Shown here: positions 40,908 through 49,766 of the stretch, piece after piece | How the letters are laid out: every line of letters begins with the position of its first letter | Position numbering within the stretch: the first letter of the stretch is position 1 | Origin: UBA1240 sp045599185 | GTDB taxonomy: Bacteria > Spirochaetota > Spirochaetia > Treponematales > Treponemataceae | Assembly: GCA_045599185.1 (NCBI GenBank) | Contig: JAZRVO010000032.1 | Location: forward strand, 62,001 to 126,000 | Reading direction: 5' to 3' | Length of the DNA stretch: 64,000 nt | Notes under the pieces: model-generated | What the model was told of the DNA's origin: nothing | Databases searched by the model: none | What the model saw: only the letters and a program-made list of their open reading frames with translations | Position numbers and translations under genes: made by a program

Positions 40908-41482
40908 CCACTATGGGCGGTGTTTTGCCTAGTCGGCGTAAACAAAAAGTAGGCAATTGTGATATAGAACTTAATGCTAAAGGTGAAGTTATTAAAATAG
41001 TAGGAAAATCAAGCAATGCTTGTGTTGTTAACGGCAATCTATACCCATTGAGCTGTAGTTTATCTGACAACGCATCACCACCCGGGCGAGATTTGGTTGA
41101 CTATCTGCACGAAGTACATGATGGTTGGACTATGGATTTTGGAACACCTAGACATTATGGTGTATATGCAAGTCGCCCGGGCTTACATGGATATATTGGC
41201 GATTTACAGTTAGCCGTAACAGCATACGGAAGGTGGCGCGTTAATTTTCACATAGAAGAAGATACAGATTATTACGAAGGCATTAAAGAAATGCAGTATT
41301 GGACTGGTGGTAGTATCCAAAACGCAAGTCATAAAAAAAGTGTTTCGGGAGGTCATTATGTTCACGATTATTCTTTTGACGTGGTTAACGGTGTCGGAAG
41401 TTTGTATGTACGTGGAGGAATAAGAAGTAATTCAGAAACTTTTACGGTTCAAGCTTCTCGTTCTTTTATTGGTATTGAATAA
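40889..41482 (+). CDS. Hypothetical beta-rich virion protein, 197 residues
   Basis: Starts inside the end of cargo A. Gly/Tyr/His-rich, beta-structured: VNGNLYPLSCSLSDNA, SRPGLHGYIGDLQLAVTAYG, then a C-terminal DYSFDVVNGVGSLYV. Looks like a surface or fibre-type domain. No family recognised. Its stop is followed directly by the ATG of cargo B. Confidence 0.45.
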   Translation: MAAGRLTTMGGVLPSRRKQKVGNCDIELNAKGEVIKIVGKSSNACVVNGNLYPLSCSLSDNASPPGRDLVDYLHEVHDGWTMDFGTPRHYGVYASRPGLHGYIGDLQLAVTAYGRWRVNFHIEEDTDYYEGIKEMQYWTGGSIQNASHKKSVSGGHYVHDYSFDVVNGVGSLYVRGGIRSNSETFTVQASRSFIGIE

Positions 41483-42598
41483 ATGAAAGGGCTGAATTAC
41501 TTTAAGCGTGAACTGAACAATATTCTCAACAGGCAGCTTGAAGCACTGGAAAAGAAAACGGTTACAAAGTCGTTTTCTGAACTGGTGGATATTATCTGTA
41601 AATCTTCAAACCGTTCTCACCTTGTTGCAAAAAGAGTGCAGGCAAAGAACGAGAAGACCGGGAAAGTTTATATGAAGACTGTTTATGTAAACCCGGATAA
41701 AGTGAACGGTTTGAAGAAATACACAATCAAGCAAAATATGAGCAGCGAGGAAAAAAGAAACCTTGCTATTGCCATAACTAAACTCAAAAAGGCTATTGAT
41801 AAGTGCGAAAGTGAAGAGCAGCTTCTTAAACTTGTTTTAAGAAACAAAGGGCGATTCTCTGACGAAAACGGTAGACCGTTGCAGATTGTTGAAGAGTTGC
41901 GAGATTATGTTGTAGAACATCAGAAAAAACTTGCAAATAATCCTAAATCTAACTTATCAAAACTTGAGAAAAAAATGACTATAAAGGGGTATTGTGAGTG
42001 GGGAACTGTATATGAAATGCAGAAAAACACAACTTCTTTAGAAGCTGCAAAGTTTTTATTGGGAAAACAAGACGGATTTGTAGAAAATGCCTTTACTGGT
42101 GTTAATAAAAACAAAAAACAATTTAAAGTCGGTTTGTGTTGGGGACATAGTGGTCTTGGATTAAAGAAAATTATTGAAAAGCATATTATTAGACTTTCTG
42201 ATTTTGAAACATTAGAAGATGTATGCAATGCAATTTCTAATGTATTAACCAATGGAAGAGTAGAAAAAGAACGTGATAACAAAATCATCATGGTAAATGG
42301 AAAATACAGAATGATTATTGCAAAAGAAAGCAATCAATTTGTTATTTCGGCGTTTGATAAAACTAAAGATGAAACAGAAAAAGAAAGAAGTGAAGAAGAC
42401 AAAGAAAAAAAACGGAAAGAATTAAACGTAGTAGTCCCTAATTCTTTTACACAGGAAGGCACGCAATTACCTGCAACCGCTTCTATAAATAATATATACT
42501 CTAAAGTTGGTTCAGTCAACAATATAGACGTGCATAAAAGCTTTGACAGCGACTATTGCCGGGCTTTAGGGGTTGTTCATACTGGATTTAATTATTAA
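41483..42598 (+). CDS. Modular cargo-like protein B (PBECR-type nuclease-like middle)
   Basis: A 371-residue paralogue of cargo A and C. N-terminal module 1-150 ends its leader at VTKSF (27-31), then SNRSHLVAKRVQAKN, KTGKVYMKTVYVNP, RFSDENGRPLQIV. The middle differs: FKVGLCWGHSGLGLKKIIEKHI and NGKYRMIIAKES are typical of PBECR (barnase/EndoU/ColicinE5-D/RelE-like) phage nuclease-like domains, with a conserved-type His in WGHSG and EKH. C-terminal tail: VGSVNNIDVHKSFDSDYCRALG. Same head module, different effector: a cassette arrangement. Function as a delivered toxin is inferred. Confidence 0.62.
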   Translation: MKGLNYFKRELNNILNRQLEALEKKTVTKSFSELVDIICKSSNRSHLVAKRVQAKNEKTGKVYMKTVYVNPDKVNGLKKYTIKQNMSSEEKRNLAIAITKLKKAIDKCESEEQLLKLVLRNKGRFSDENGRPLQIVEELRDYVVEHQKKLANNPKSNLSKLEKKMTIKGYCEWGTVYEMQKNTTSLEAAKFLLGKQDGFVENAFTGVNKNKKQFKVGLCWGHSGLGLKKIIEKHIIRLSDFETLEDVCNAISNVLTNGRVEKERDNKIIMVNGKYRMIIAKESNQFVISAFDKTKDETEKERSEEDKEKKRKELNVVVPNSFTQEGTQLPATASINNIYSKVGSVNNIDVHKSFDSDYCRALGVVHTGFNY

Positions 42599-42603
42599 GG
42601 GAG

Positions 42604-42819
42604 GTGGAATTGAAACTTTACGTTAAGCGTATGCTGGAAGAAAAGGTTGAACTGGAAAGAAAGATAAATAAAGCGAGAATTGCCATTGCAAAACCGCCGT
42701 ATGGTATGGATAAACAGCAGGTTTTGATGCTGGCAGAACAGGTTAAGTCAATGGAAGCGTATTTGGGCTGTTTGAATAAAAGGATTGACTATGACAATAC
42801 AAGCCATAACGAAGAATAA
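42604..42819 (+). CDS. Small coiled-coil protein, 71 residues
   Basis: GTG at 42604 (TTG at 42610 is an alternative) with GGGAGG overlapping the start. Helical and charged (VKRMLEEKVELERKINKARI, QVLMLAEQVKSMEAYLG). Possibly a head-tail joining or chaperone helper, by position. Confidence 0.45.
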   Translation: MELKLYVKRMLEEKVELERKINKARIAIAKPPYGMDKQQVLMLAEQVKSMEAYLGCLNKRIDYDNTSHNEE

Positions 42820-43156
42820 CAGAGACAATGGAGTAAATACCGGCATTGCCAACGCCTATAAGGGTGCAACAAGAATTTTTGGTGCAGATACAAAGACGCA
42901 GAACGTATATGCCGGAAGCATAACAGAAGCAGGTAAAGCCGGTGAATGTAGAGGTGCAATAATCAACGGCTATTTTAATCCGCCTGTTAATGTGTATTTC
43001 AATAACGGTGCACCGAGGCTGATGTTGACGCTGTCCGGTTCATACAGTAACTATCGTTTTACACAGGTTAATTATGCAAGTTTATTAACGCCACATGGCG
43101 ACATATACCAGACGCGTACAACAACAACTACAATCCGCAATTTTGCCAAAGTATAA
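42791..43156 (+). CDS. Hypothetical protein, 121 residues
   Basis: ATG 42791 overlaps the preceding gene. Beta-rich, Asn/Thr/Tyr-rich (KGATRIFGADTKTQNVYAGS; LMLTLSGSYSNYRFTQVNYAS). It could be a small virion decoration protein. No family recognised. Confidence 0.45.
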   Translation: MTIQAITKNNRDNGVNTGIANAYKGATRIFGADTKTQNVYAGSITEAGKAGECRGAIINGYFNPPVNVYFNNGAPRLMLTLSGSYSNYRFTQVNYASLLTPHGDIYQTRTTTTTIRNFAKV

Positions 43157-43168
43157 GAGAGCTGATAA

Positions 43169-44344
43169 ATGGGACAGGGTTTAAGCAGAAATTCACCGGT
43201 ACAGTTAAGTTTAGGGCGCGACAATTACGAAGCCTTGATTGAACGTCACGGACAGTGGATAAGGTGGCGTGTTGCGGCTAAATGTCCGTGCATAAAGCCT
43301 AATTCCATGCAGCCGGACATACATTGCAGAAAGTGCGGCGGCTTGGGCATTACTTACGGTTATCAAGACAAGGCAGCGGCAATACAGACCGTTATGGTAA
43401 AAGACAGTACCGGCATAATTGAACTTGATGCAAAATACAGAAACTGCGCATTACAGAAATGCTATGACAATGCAGGCAAGGTTTACGCCAATGCAACCAA
43501 AACAGACAATTATATCCTGCTGAATGACGCTGCACCTGTAAAAGGCGTGTATGTAACTGCCATAATGACTGATAACGTGCTTAAAGAATTGAATGATGTT
43601 GAATGCCATGCAGTGGGCAACGGATTTTACCGCGTTGAAGGGTTAAGGGTGTCGCGTACGGGCATTGAAGGTCTTTATCATGATGCACCGGGCGATATTG
43701 AAGAAATAGACGGCATTACTGACCTTGAAGGACATACTTTCCGCGCAAGCGAAATCAGACAGGACTGCATACTGGTTGAACCGGTTGAAATAATGGAAAA
43801 CGGAGAGAAAATACTTCTGTTTCCGCCGGAAACGCTGAAAATCAAAACCGTTAAATATATTCCGCCGTTTGTTTTTGTAATTCTTAACCAAAACCTAAGC
43901 AAAAGCGATGCGCAGGTTATGCAGGAACTTAACGGTGACGGCGTTCTTACCTTTCCGTATGATTTTGACGTAAGCAACGATGATGTTTTAACAGTTTTAA
44001 GCGGAACTTACACGGTTAAAAGCATTATCGAAAAGAAAGAAGCCGAATATGATGTTATTCCGGCATATTTTGTTGAAAGTGTTGTTAATTGTACCGGCAA
44101 AGAACGGGAATATTTGCCGGGTGTGGATTTTATTCTTTGCGGTACAAACTATATTAAATGGCTTTGTGACGACTGCCCGGAAGACGGCGAAGCTTATTCA
44201 ATTACTTACAGGGTAAACCCTACTTACAAGGTTGTTAAGGCAATTCCGCAAATCAGGACAAGTGAAAACCAGCGTATGCCTAAAAAAGCTGTTGTTAAAC
44301 TGTATGACACTTACGGTGAAGCAAGGGGTGTAAACCGAAAATGA
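43169..44344 (+). CDS. Virion protein with zinc-binding motif
   Basis: A 391-residue protein found between head and tail genes. N-terminal zinc motif CPCIKPNSMQPDIHCRKCGGLG at about 38-60, followed by beta-rich domains (KILLFPPETLKIKTVKYIPP; YSITYRVNPTYKVV). The arrangement fits a head-tail joining protein in contractile phages, but I know no name. Its TGA overlaps the ATG of cargo C (ATGA). Confidence 0.5.
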   Translation: MGQGLSRNSPVQLSLGRDNYEALIERHGQWIRWRVAAKCPCIKPNSMQPDIHCRKCGGLGITYGYQDKAAAIQTVMVKDSTGIIELDAKYRNCALQKCYDNAGKVYANATKTDNYILLNDAAPVKGVYVTAIMTDNVLKELNDVECHAVGNGFYRVEGLRVSRTGIEGLYHDAPGDIEEIDGITDLEGHTFRASEIRQDCILVEPVEIMENGEKILLFPPETLKIKTVKYIPPFVFVILNQNLSKSDAQVMQELNGDGVLTFPYDFDVSNDDVLTVLSGTYTVKSIIEKKEAEYDVIPAYFVESVVNCTGKEREYLPGVDFILCGTNYIKWLCDDCPEDGEAYSITYRVNPTYKVVKAIPQIRTSENQRMPKKAVVKLYDTYGEARGVNRK

Positions 44345-45489
44345 AAGACTTAAACTATTTTAAGAAAGAACTGAACAACATTCTCGACAGGCAGCTTGAA
44401 GCACTGGAAAAGGAAGGTGTAAAAAAGTCATTTTCCGAACTGGTGGAAATTCTTTGCAAATCTTCAAGCCGCTCTCACCTTGTTGCAAAAAGAGTGCAGG
44501 CAAAGAACGCAAAGACCGGGAAATTTTACATGAAGACAGTTTGGGTAAACCCGGATAAAGTGAACGGTCTGAAAAAATACCATGAGCAGGATTACAACAA
44601 TGTAAAAATTGCCATTGGAAAATTGAAAAAGCGGATTGATAAATGCACAAACTCACAGGGACTGCTTAATCTTGTTTTGAAAAATAAGGAACGTTTCTCT
44701 GATAAACAAGGGAATCCGTTACCGATTGTTGAAGAATTGGCAGAATATGCAAGCAATAAAAATGATGAACTGGAAACAATTTCTTCTTATGGCACTGAAA
44801 AACAATATGCAGAAGAATTGAAAAAATTAAAGAAAAAGAACGCAAAAGAATACGGCAAGAAGAGGTTGAAGCACATTCAAGAGGATTTAACCTTGAATAA
44901 AGTTGTTTACAATGAAGAATTGCTGACAATGAAAGAAGCGGAAAGTAAAATCGAAAAGCTGAAAAAAGAAACTTTTGACAATATTGAAACAGGCATAAGT
45001 GCAACATTCAGTAAAAGAACACCGGGGAAGTTAGTATCAAACGCTGCTTCTTCAAAGTCTATTGAAAATGGTTTTACAAGAGAAGAACATTATACCATAG
45101 CAACTAAGATAGGCGATTTATTCAAAAATGCAAATCTTGTAGCGGTATAGCCGGACAGAGATTCAGACCGTAATAGTAGCGTAAAAGATGTAAAGAGGTT
45201 TGCGGTTGAGTTTGCCTTGAATGGGAATAAAGGCATTGCATTGCTGATAGTGAAGAATACACAAAATGCAGGGCATAAATTATATTCTGTAGAACTTGCA
45301 GAGTTAATAAAAAAAGGCTCTCGGAATCTTGCCGTGGCTAAGGAAAATCCAAATACACAGCCCATCGAAAGCCTTTCTGATTCAAATATAAACTCTAAAG
45401 TTGATTCTGTCAATGACAAAGATGTGAATAAAAGTTTTAGCACTGATTACTGCAACGCTTTTGGAATTGCTAATTTCAGTTTAAGTTAG
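44341..45489 (+). pseudogene. Modular cargo-like protein C, interrupted by an amber codon
   Basis: Third paralogue of cargo A and B. Residues 1-269 read normally: leader ending VKKSF (27-31), SSRSHLVAKRVQAKN, KTGKFYMKTVWVNP, then an LPD3/BECR-like middle close to cargo A (SKSIENGFTREEHYTIATKI). TAG at 45148 stands where cargo A has GAG (Glu) in IEPDRDSD; the same frame continues to 45489 with PDRDSDRNSS, RFAVEFALNGNKG and the shared tail VDSVNDKDVNKSFSTDYCNAFG. One base change therefore explains the break. TAG ends other genes here, so recoding is unlikely; a nonsense mutation, sequencing error or suppression remain possible. Confidence 0.75.
45385..45442 (+). repeat. 58-bp exact direct repeat, copy 2
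   Basis: Identical to 40773-40830; encodes the cargo C-terminal tail. Confidence 0.9.
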
Positions 45490-45498
45490 GCGGTTTTT

Positions 45499-46302
45499 AT
45501 GATTAAAGTTGATGTTACAATAAGTAATGACTTGCTTTGGCAGTTGCAGGCGCAGTTATTGACTTTTACCGGCGCAAACGGCGGTAAAATTGCACCGGCA
45601 ACTAAAAACGCTTTTAATGTTGCAAGCAAGCTTATTCAAAAATCGTGGCAGAACTGGGCAAACGGCGGCAGTATAGAAGGCATTGAAAGCATTAAAAGGG
45701 CTAATCCGCGCCTTGCAAGTTCAATCCGCATTAAAAAGAATAATGATTTTGATGCAGACATTTATTCGGATTCTCCATATATGGAGCGCATAGTTAATGG
45801 TACACCGGCTTTAGACATGAAAGAAAAATATCCTTATGGTACTAAAAGCCGGGTATCTAAAAAAGGTGTACCGTATTTGATTATTCCTTTTAGGTGGGGA
45901 ACGCCGAATAAAGACGGTACAGAGAGAGCGCATTTTGGCAATACTATACCGCTGGAAGTTGCAAGGATTATTCAGTCGAGGAACTTTGAAAAATCTGTTA
46001 AAACAGGCGAACATCATGTAGAAAAGAACGCAAAAGGCGAAAATATAGAAAGACAGGAATATAACTGGGGAGACCGGCTGAAAGATGATGATTTGGGCAA
46101 TGCTAACGGCATGGTAAAAATGGCTTCCAATACTGGCAGTACCTATTTTACTTTCCGCGTTATCAGTGCAAAATCACCGAAAAAGTCTTGGCTTAGAAAC
46201 AAAGTGCCGCCGGTTGATGTTATAAATGCAGTTGAAAAAGCTACTAGGTACGATGTTGAAGCACTTTTGCAGGCTGGTTTTGAGCAGGATTTGGGCATTT
46301 AG
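45499..46302 (+). CDS. HK97 gp10-like head-tail joining protein
   Basis: A 267-residue protein. Its N-terminal half (PATKNAFNVASKLIQKSWQNW; SIRIKKNNDFDADIYSDSPYMERIVNGTPALDM) follows the tail-completion (gp10/minor tail) pattern, in which a helix is followed by a beta-strand pair and a glycine-rich tail. The order before the tail terminator is consistent. Confidence 0.6.
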   Translation: MIKVDVTISNDLLWQLQAQLLTFTGANGGKIAPATKNAFNVASKLIQKSWQNWANGGSIEGIESIKRANPRLASSIRIKKNNDFDADIYSDSPYMERIVNGTPALDMKEKYPYGTKSRVSKKGVPYLIIPFRWGTPNKDGTERAHFGNTIPLEVARIIQSRNFEKSVKTGEHHVEKNAKGENIERQEYNWGDRLKDDDLGNANGMVKMASNTGSTYFTFRVISAKSPKKSWLRNKVPPVDVINAVEKATRYDVEALLQAGFEQDLGI

Positions 46303-46310
46303 CCTTATAA

Positions 46311-46339
46311 TTGACAGAAAAAATTATAGATTTTATTAT
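46311..46339 (+). promoter_or_regulatory. Promoter for the tail operon
   Basis: TTGACA, 17 bases, TATTAT, just after the head-tail joining gene. Expected start near 46346 lies about 17 bases before a terminator stem. Confidence 0.6.
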
Positions 46340-46362
46340 ATATTATATCGTTTGCACTTATT

Positions 46363-46411
46363 AAAGGCAGCATAAATCTTGAAAAACAAGGTGTTATGCT
46401 GCCTTTTTTTT
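46363..46411 (+). terminator. Intrinsic terminator in the leader of the tail operon
   Basis: A 13-base-pair stem AAAGGCAGCATAA / TTATGCTGCCTTT with an 18-base loop and a long T run. GGGG and ATG 46432 follow within 21 bases. Confidence 0.9.
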
Positions 46412-46431
46412 GTTCTTTTGGGGTGCAGGCG

Positions 46432-47199
46432 ATGATGTGCTATCTTAACCGCGGTTTAATTCTTGAACAGGCTGTAACAAGCCTTATCCGGGAATATTTC
46501 TATAATCTGCACTTTGAAAGCCGTTACAAAAACTTCCACATTAAAGTATCTACAGAACACCCTTTTGCTGATTTGTATCTGCATGACGGCATGAACGCAA
46601 GTGATTCTTTCCCTTGTGTTGTTGTTTCAACGCAGGAAGACAGAAAGCCTTTTGAGTTTGATGAGCTTGCGCCGCATTTAGAAGGGGTTGGAATTACTCA
46701 AGACGACTTGGACTCAATTCTTTCTTCTACTGAAAACTACACCGATAGAAAAGGCAATTTAAAAACAAGGGAAATTCCGGGGCTTTGCATATTAAGCGAT
46801 GAAAGTTCTTTACAGGCAGTTAAAGAAACTATTGAAAAGCAAGGGTATTGCTACGGCTATTCAATTAGAACACGCCGCAAAGATTCTTTAGGAATTGAAG
46901 TTTGGGCTGAAAATAATCAGCTTAAAAACGAAATATACGAACAGTTAAGGCTGTTTGTTACCAGCAATCTTAGAAACCTGCTTACTGAAAAATATTCATT
47001 TTACGACATTGCTTTATTTGACAATACGATTGTTGGACATAGAAGCAATAACTATAACTTTGATTTTGATGTCGTTCTGTATGGTGCGCATATTGCCTTT
47101 GACGTGAATTACTGCGTTGAACAGATTGTACTGAATACGGAAATTAGAAAGCTTACAAAAAACATAATCACGGAGGCTTTGAATTATGTCAAAAAATAA
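46432..47199 (+). CDS. Tail terminator-like protein
   Basis: A 255-residue protein placed directly before the sheath genes, where myoviruses encode their tail terminator. ATG 46432 has GGGG eight bases upstream (the ATG at 46396 is in the hairpin). Pattern: LILEQAVTSLIREYF, PFADLYLHDG, then DFDVVLYGAHIAFDV. Assignment rests on position and general pattern. Confidence 0.5.
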   Translation: MMCYLNRGLILEQAVTSLIREYFYNLHFESRYKNFHIKVSTEHPFADLYLHDGMNASDSFPCVVVSTQEDRKPFEFDELAPHLEGVGITQDDLDSILSSTENYTDRKGNLKTREIPGLCILSDESSLQAVKETIEKQGYCYGYSIRTRRKDSLGIEVWAENNQLKNEIYEQLRLFVTSNLRNLLTEKYSFYDIALFDNTIVGHRSNNYNFDFDVVLYGAHIAFDVNYCVEQIVLNTEIRKLTKNIITEALNYVKK

Positions 47200-47422
47200 A
47201 AATCCAGTTGAGGGCAGCACTGATATTGCGCCGGTTGCGGAAACTAAAAGAGTCGTAACAAACCCGAAGAAAATCAGCGTATACACTTTTTTGGTGGCAG
47301 AACCGCCGGAAAGCGGAATTGCTGCTTTGCTGAAATGCAGACCGTACCAGACAATGGTGCAGACTGTTGAAGACTGGAGAAAGACTGTTGAAGAACTGAG
47401 AAACAGAAAAGTTGCTCATTAA
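47186..47422 (+). CDS. Small tail-region protein, 78 residues
   Basis: Overlaps the terminator-like gene by 14 bases; CGGAGG precedes the ATG. A basic/polar N-terminus followed by KKISVYTFLVAEP and a helical end. Unknown. Confidence 0.45.
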   Translation: MSKNKNPVEGSTDIAPVAETKRVVTNPKKISVYTFLVAEPPESGIAALLKCRPYQTMVQTVEDWRKTVEELRNRKVAH

Positions 47423-47439
47423 AACGAAAGGAGGTAAAT

Positions 47440-49161
47440 ATGGGAGTACAATCTGCAAGGTTTGAAAGTGCCGGTAAATCATCAGAACATTTAGTGCCCG
47501 GTGTTTACAGCAGACGTGCTACTATTGCCGGTGAAACCGGTGTGTCGGCAAACAATCTTTGCATTATCGGCTACAGTGTGGGCGGAAAACCGAAAACTCT
47601 TTATGAGCTTTCCGACAAGTCAGAAGCTCAGCTGGTTTTACAGAATGGTCAGCTGCTTGAAGCAGTTGCAAATGCTTTTAACGGTTCAAGCGATTATGTA
47701 CCGCAGAAAGTTTATGCCATGCGCGTTAATGCCGGTACGCAAAGCGCGCTTGAACTGAAAAGCGGTGTTAATACGATTTTAAAACTGAAAAGTGCAAATT
47801 ATGGTACTTGGTGCAATCAGATTAAGTTCTGGCTTAAAGACGGTTCTGTTGCAGGTACTAAAAAGGTATTGATAAGTTTTAAGGGCGATGACATCGTAAT
47901 TGACAACATCGGCAAAAAGCTGATGACGCTTATGTATATCGGCGGCGGTGAAAGGGCTAATGCAACCGTTACTGATACGGGCATGAAGCTTTGGGCAACA
48001 GATGCAAACGGTGAAACTGTTGACAATTTCAGTTATGAGTGGGAAGAAATTGAAACGCTTTACGAACTGATAGACATTATCAATTCAACCGGCGTTTATA
48101 CGGCTACGGCACTGGTTAACGAAGCTGAAACGCCGTCCGGGCTGCTTGACTGCGCAAACTTTGAACTTGGAGAAAGTGCAAGTATTCTTACTGCAAACCT
48201 TGACGCACTGATAAAGGCTTTGCTTAATACGCCTTATATTGGCGAAGCAGAACTTGCGGAAGGTGCAAGCCGTGTTATGCCGGATAACAACAGCAATTAT
48301 GTATTTTTCTCTGGTGCAGAGGCTGGCAGTTACAGTTATAATGACTGGCTTGCAGTTTTTGCCGAACTTGAAAAGCATAACATTCAGCTTTTGGCAACGC
48401 CCTGTCCAGACCATGCCGTTCATGTGCTCATGTCCAATCACTGTACTGAAATGACTCGGATTGACAGAAAGAAAGAAGTCCAGTTTATCGTTGGCTGCGA
48501 TGAATCAACCAGCATGAAAGATGCCCTTGCTTATGCAGCAGAGCTTAACAATGAGCTTGGTTCGTACGTTTTCAATGCTGCTTTTTCCAACAATCCGTTT
48601 ACCGGAGAAAAAGAAACAATTCCGCCGTCTATGCTTGCCTGCAAGGCTGCCGGTATTGAAGCTGCGCTTGCAGTTTCTAATCCTTTGACTAATAAGGTTG
48701 TGAAGGTTACTGGATTTACACGCAAATTCAGTACACCGGAAATGAATATGCTTATTGCAGGCGGAATTATGCCGTTTGGAGAAAATGACGAAGGCGAACT
48801 TGTCTGCATTCGTGCAGTTACAACGTACCAAGGGGATAACCTTGCCCTTAACGAGCGCTCCATGATGCGTGAAGCGTTGTTCATTGACAGGGATTTGCGC
48901 AGGGCTTTCAACCGGCGCGTGGGTACAGATGAAGAACCAAGCGAAAGCGACATTCTGAAAGTGCTGAATAATAAAGCCAAAACTTGGCATCGGCAGAATT
49001 ACATTACTAAGGCTGATGACGGAAAGCTTGTTTTTAATGCAAAAGTAAAGGTTGACGGCGACAAGACATACCTTACGTATGAAAAGTTTTTGCGTGCGCC
49101 AAATAACTTTCTTTTCATTACGTCTATCAACAAGGTATACAGTTCTACTATTGAAGTATAA
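47440..49161 (+). CDS. Contractile tail sheath protein
   Basis: A 573-residue protein after a strong AAAGGAGG ribosome site. The N-terminal VPGVYSRRATIAGETG and the C-terminal region (LVCIRAVTTYQGDNLALNERSMMREALFIDRDLRRAFNRRVG) fit phage tail sheath proteins, with the conserved C-terminal polymerisation domain. Length is within the family range. It forms the contractile outer layer around the tube encoded next. Confidence 0.85.
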   Translation: MGVQSARFESAGKSSEHLVPGVYSRRATIAGETGVSANNLCIIGYSVGGKPKTLYELSDKSEAQLVLQNGQLLEAVANAFNGSSDYVPQKVYAMRVNAGTQSALELKSGVNTILKLKSANYGTWCNQIKFWLKDGSVAGTKKVLISFKGDDIVIDNIGKKLMTLMYIGGGERANATVTDTGMKLWATDANGETVDNFSYEWEEIETLYELIDIINSTGVYTATALVNEAETPSGLLDCANFELGESASILTANLDALIKALLNTPYIGEAELAEGASRVMPDNNSNYVFFSGAEAGSYSYNDWLAVFAELEKHNIQLLATPCPDHAVHVLMSNHCTEMTRIDRKKEVQFIVGCDESTSMKDALAYAAELNNELGSYVFNAAFSNNPFTGEKETIPPSMLACKAAGIEAALAVSNPLTNKVVKVTGFTRKFSTPEMNMLIAGGIMPFGENDEGELVCIRAVTTYQGDNLALNERSMMREALFIDRDLRRAFNRRVGTDEEPSESDILKVLNNKAKTWHRQNYITKADDGKLVFNAKVKVDGDKTYLTYEKFLRAPNNFLFITSINKVYSSTIEV

Positions 49162-49175
49162 AAAAGGGGGGAAAC

Positions 49176-49694
49176 GTGGCAGATTTTGACTTGAAGGGTG
49201 ATATTCTTGCGCAGGGAATGAACTGTATTATCCGCGTTGACATGAATGACGCGGCAGGCAGTAATCCCATTAAGGTTGGTGCAGTTTCCAGTTATCAGGC
49301 AAGAAAAAATGTGTCTGTTAACCGTGCAGAAGTATTGGGCGAAATTTTGCCAATGTCGCTTGATGCAACCGGCGTAAGCGTAAACATCAGTTTGCGCGGT
49401 TTTATCCCGGTAAAAGGCTGTGTCGGTACATTCAGCCATGTCCGCGGTGGCGGCAAGCATTCGCTCAAAGCTTTTAACCCGGACGATGAAAAGCTTGTAG
49501 ATACAAAGCTTGCAACAAAATTTCCTTACATTGATTTGTATGACGAAAAGCACGAGTGTGTTATTGGTTATTCAACTTACTTGATTGCGTCTTCTTACTC
49601 GGACAATTCGAGCGGTAAGGGATATGTTGAAGCGGACGTGACGCTTGAAGGTATAGGCTACTGGAACGGCGTTGACTATGAATCTTTAGTTTAA
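49176..49694 (+). CDS. Tail tube protein
   Basis: A 172-residue protein starting with GTG after AAGGGGG. Strand-rich with MNCIIRVDMND, KVGAVSSYQARKNVSVNRAEVLGE and VEADVTLEGIGYW, the tube-fold pattern (XkdM/gp19 type). It directly follows the sheath, as usual. Confidence 0.8.
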   Translation: MADFDLKGDILAQGMNCIIRVDMNDAAGSNPIKVGAVSSYQARKNVSVNRAEVLGEILPMSLDATGVSVNISLRGFIPVKGCVGTFSHVRGGGKHSLKAFNPDDEKLVDTKLATKFPYIDLYDEKHECVIGYSTYLIASSYSDNSSGKGYVEADVTLEGIGYWNGVDYESLV

Positions 49695-49704
49695 AATACA
49701 ATGG

Positions 49705-49738
49705 CTTGCCTAAATTATTTTTAGGCAGGTTTTTTTTA
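49705..49738 (+). terminator. Intrinsic terminator after the tail tube gene
   Basis: TGCCTAAA / TTTAGGCA stem with a five-base loop and eight or more T. A weak promoter (TTGACT-19-TACAAT, 49672-49702) overlaps its start. Confidence 0.85.
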
Positions 49739-49766
49739 TTCCATGAAATAGAAAAGGGGAAAACCT

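Noticed and set aside
45148..45150. Stop-codon (TAG) reassignment in this phage
   Set aside because: Cargo C and the 7909 break both involve TAG, but several intact genes end in TAG at natural lengths (SSB at 11013, 38915, 46302), and the 7909 break is better explained by deletion and frameshift.
39705..45489. CRISPR-like repeats
   Set aside because: The repeated segments are coding, lie kilobases apart and have no regular spacers.
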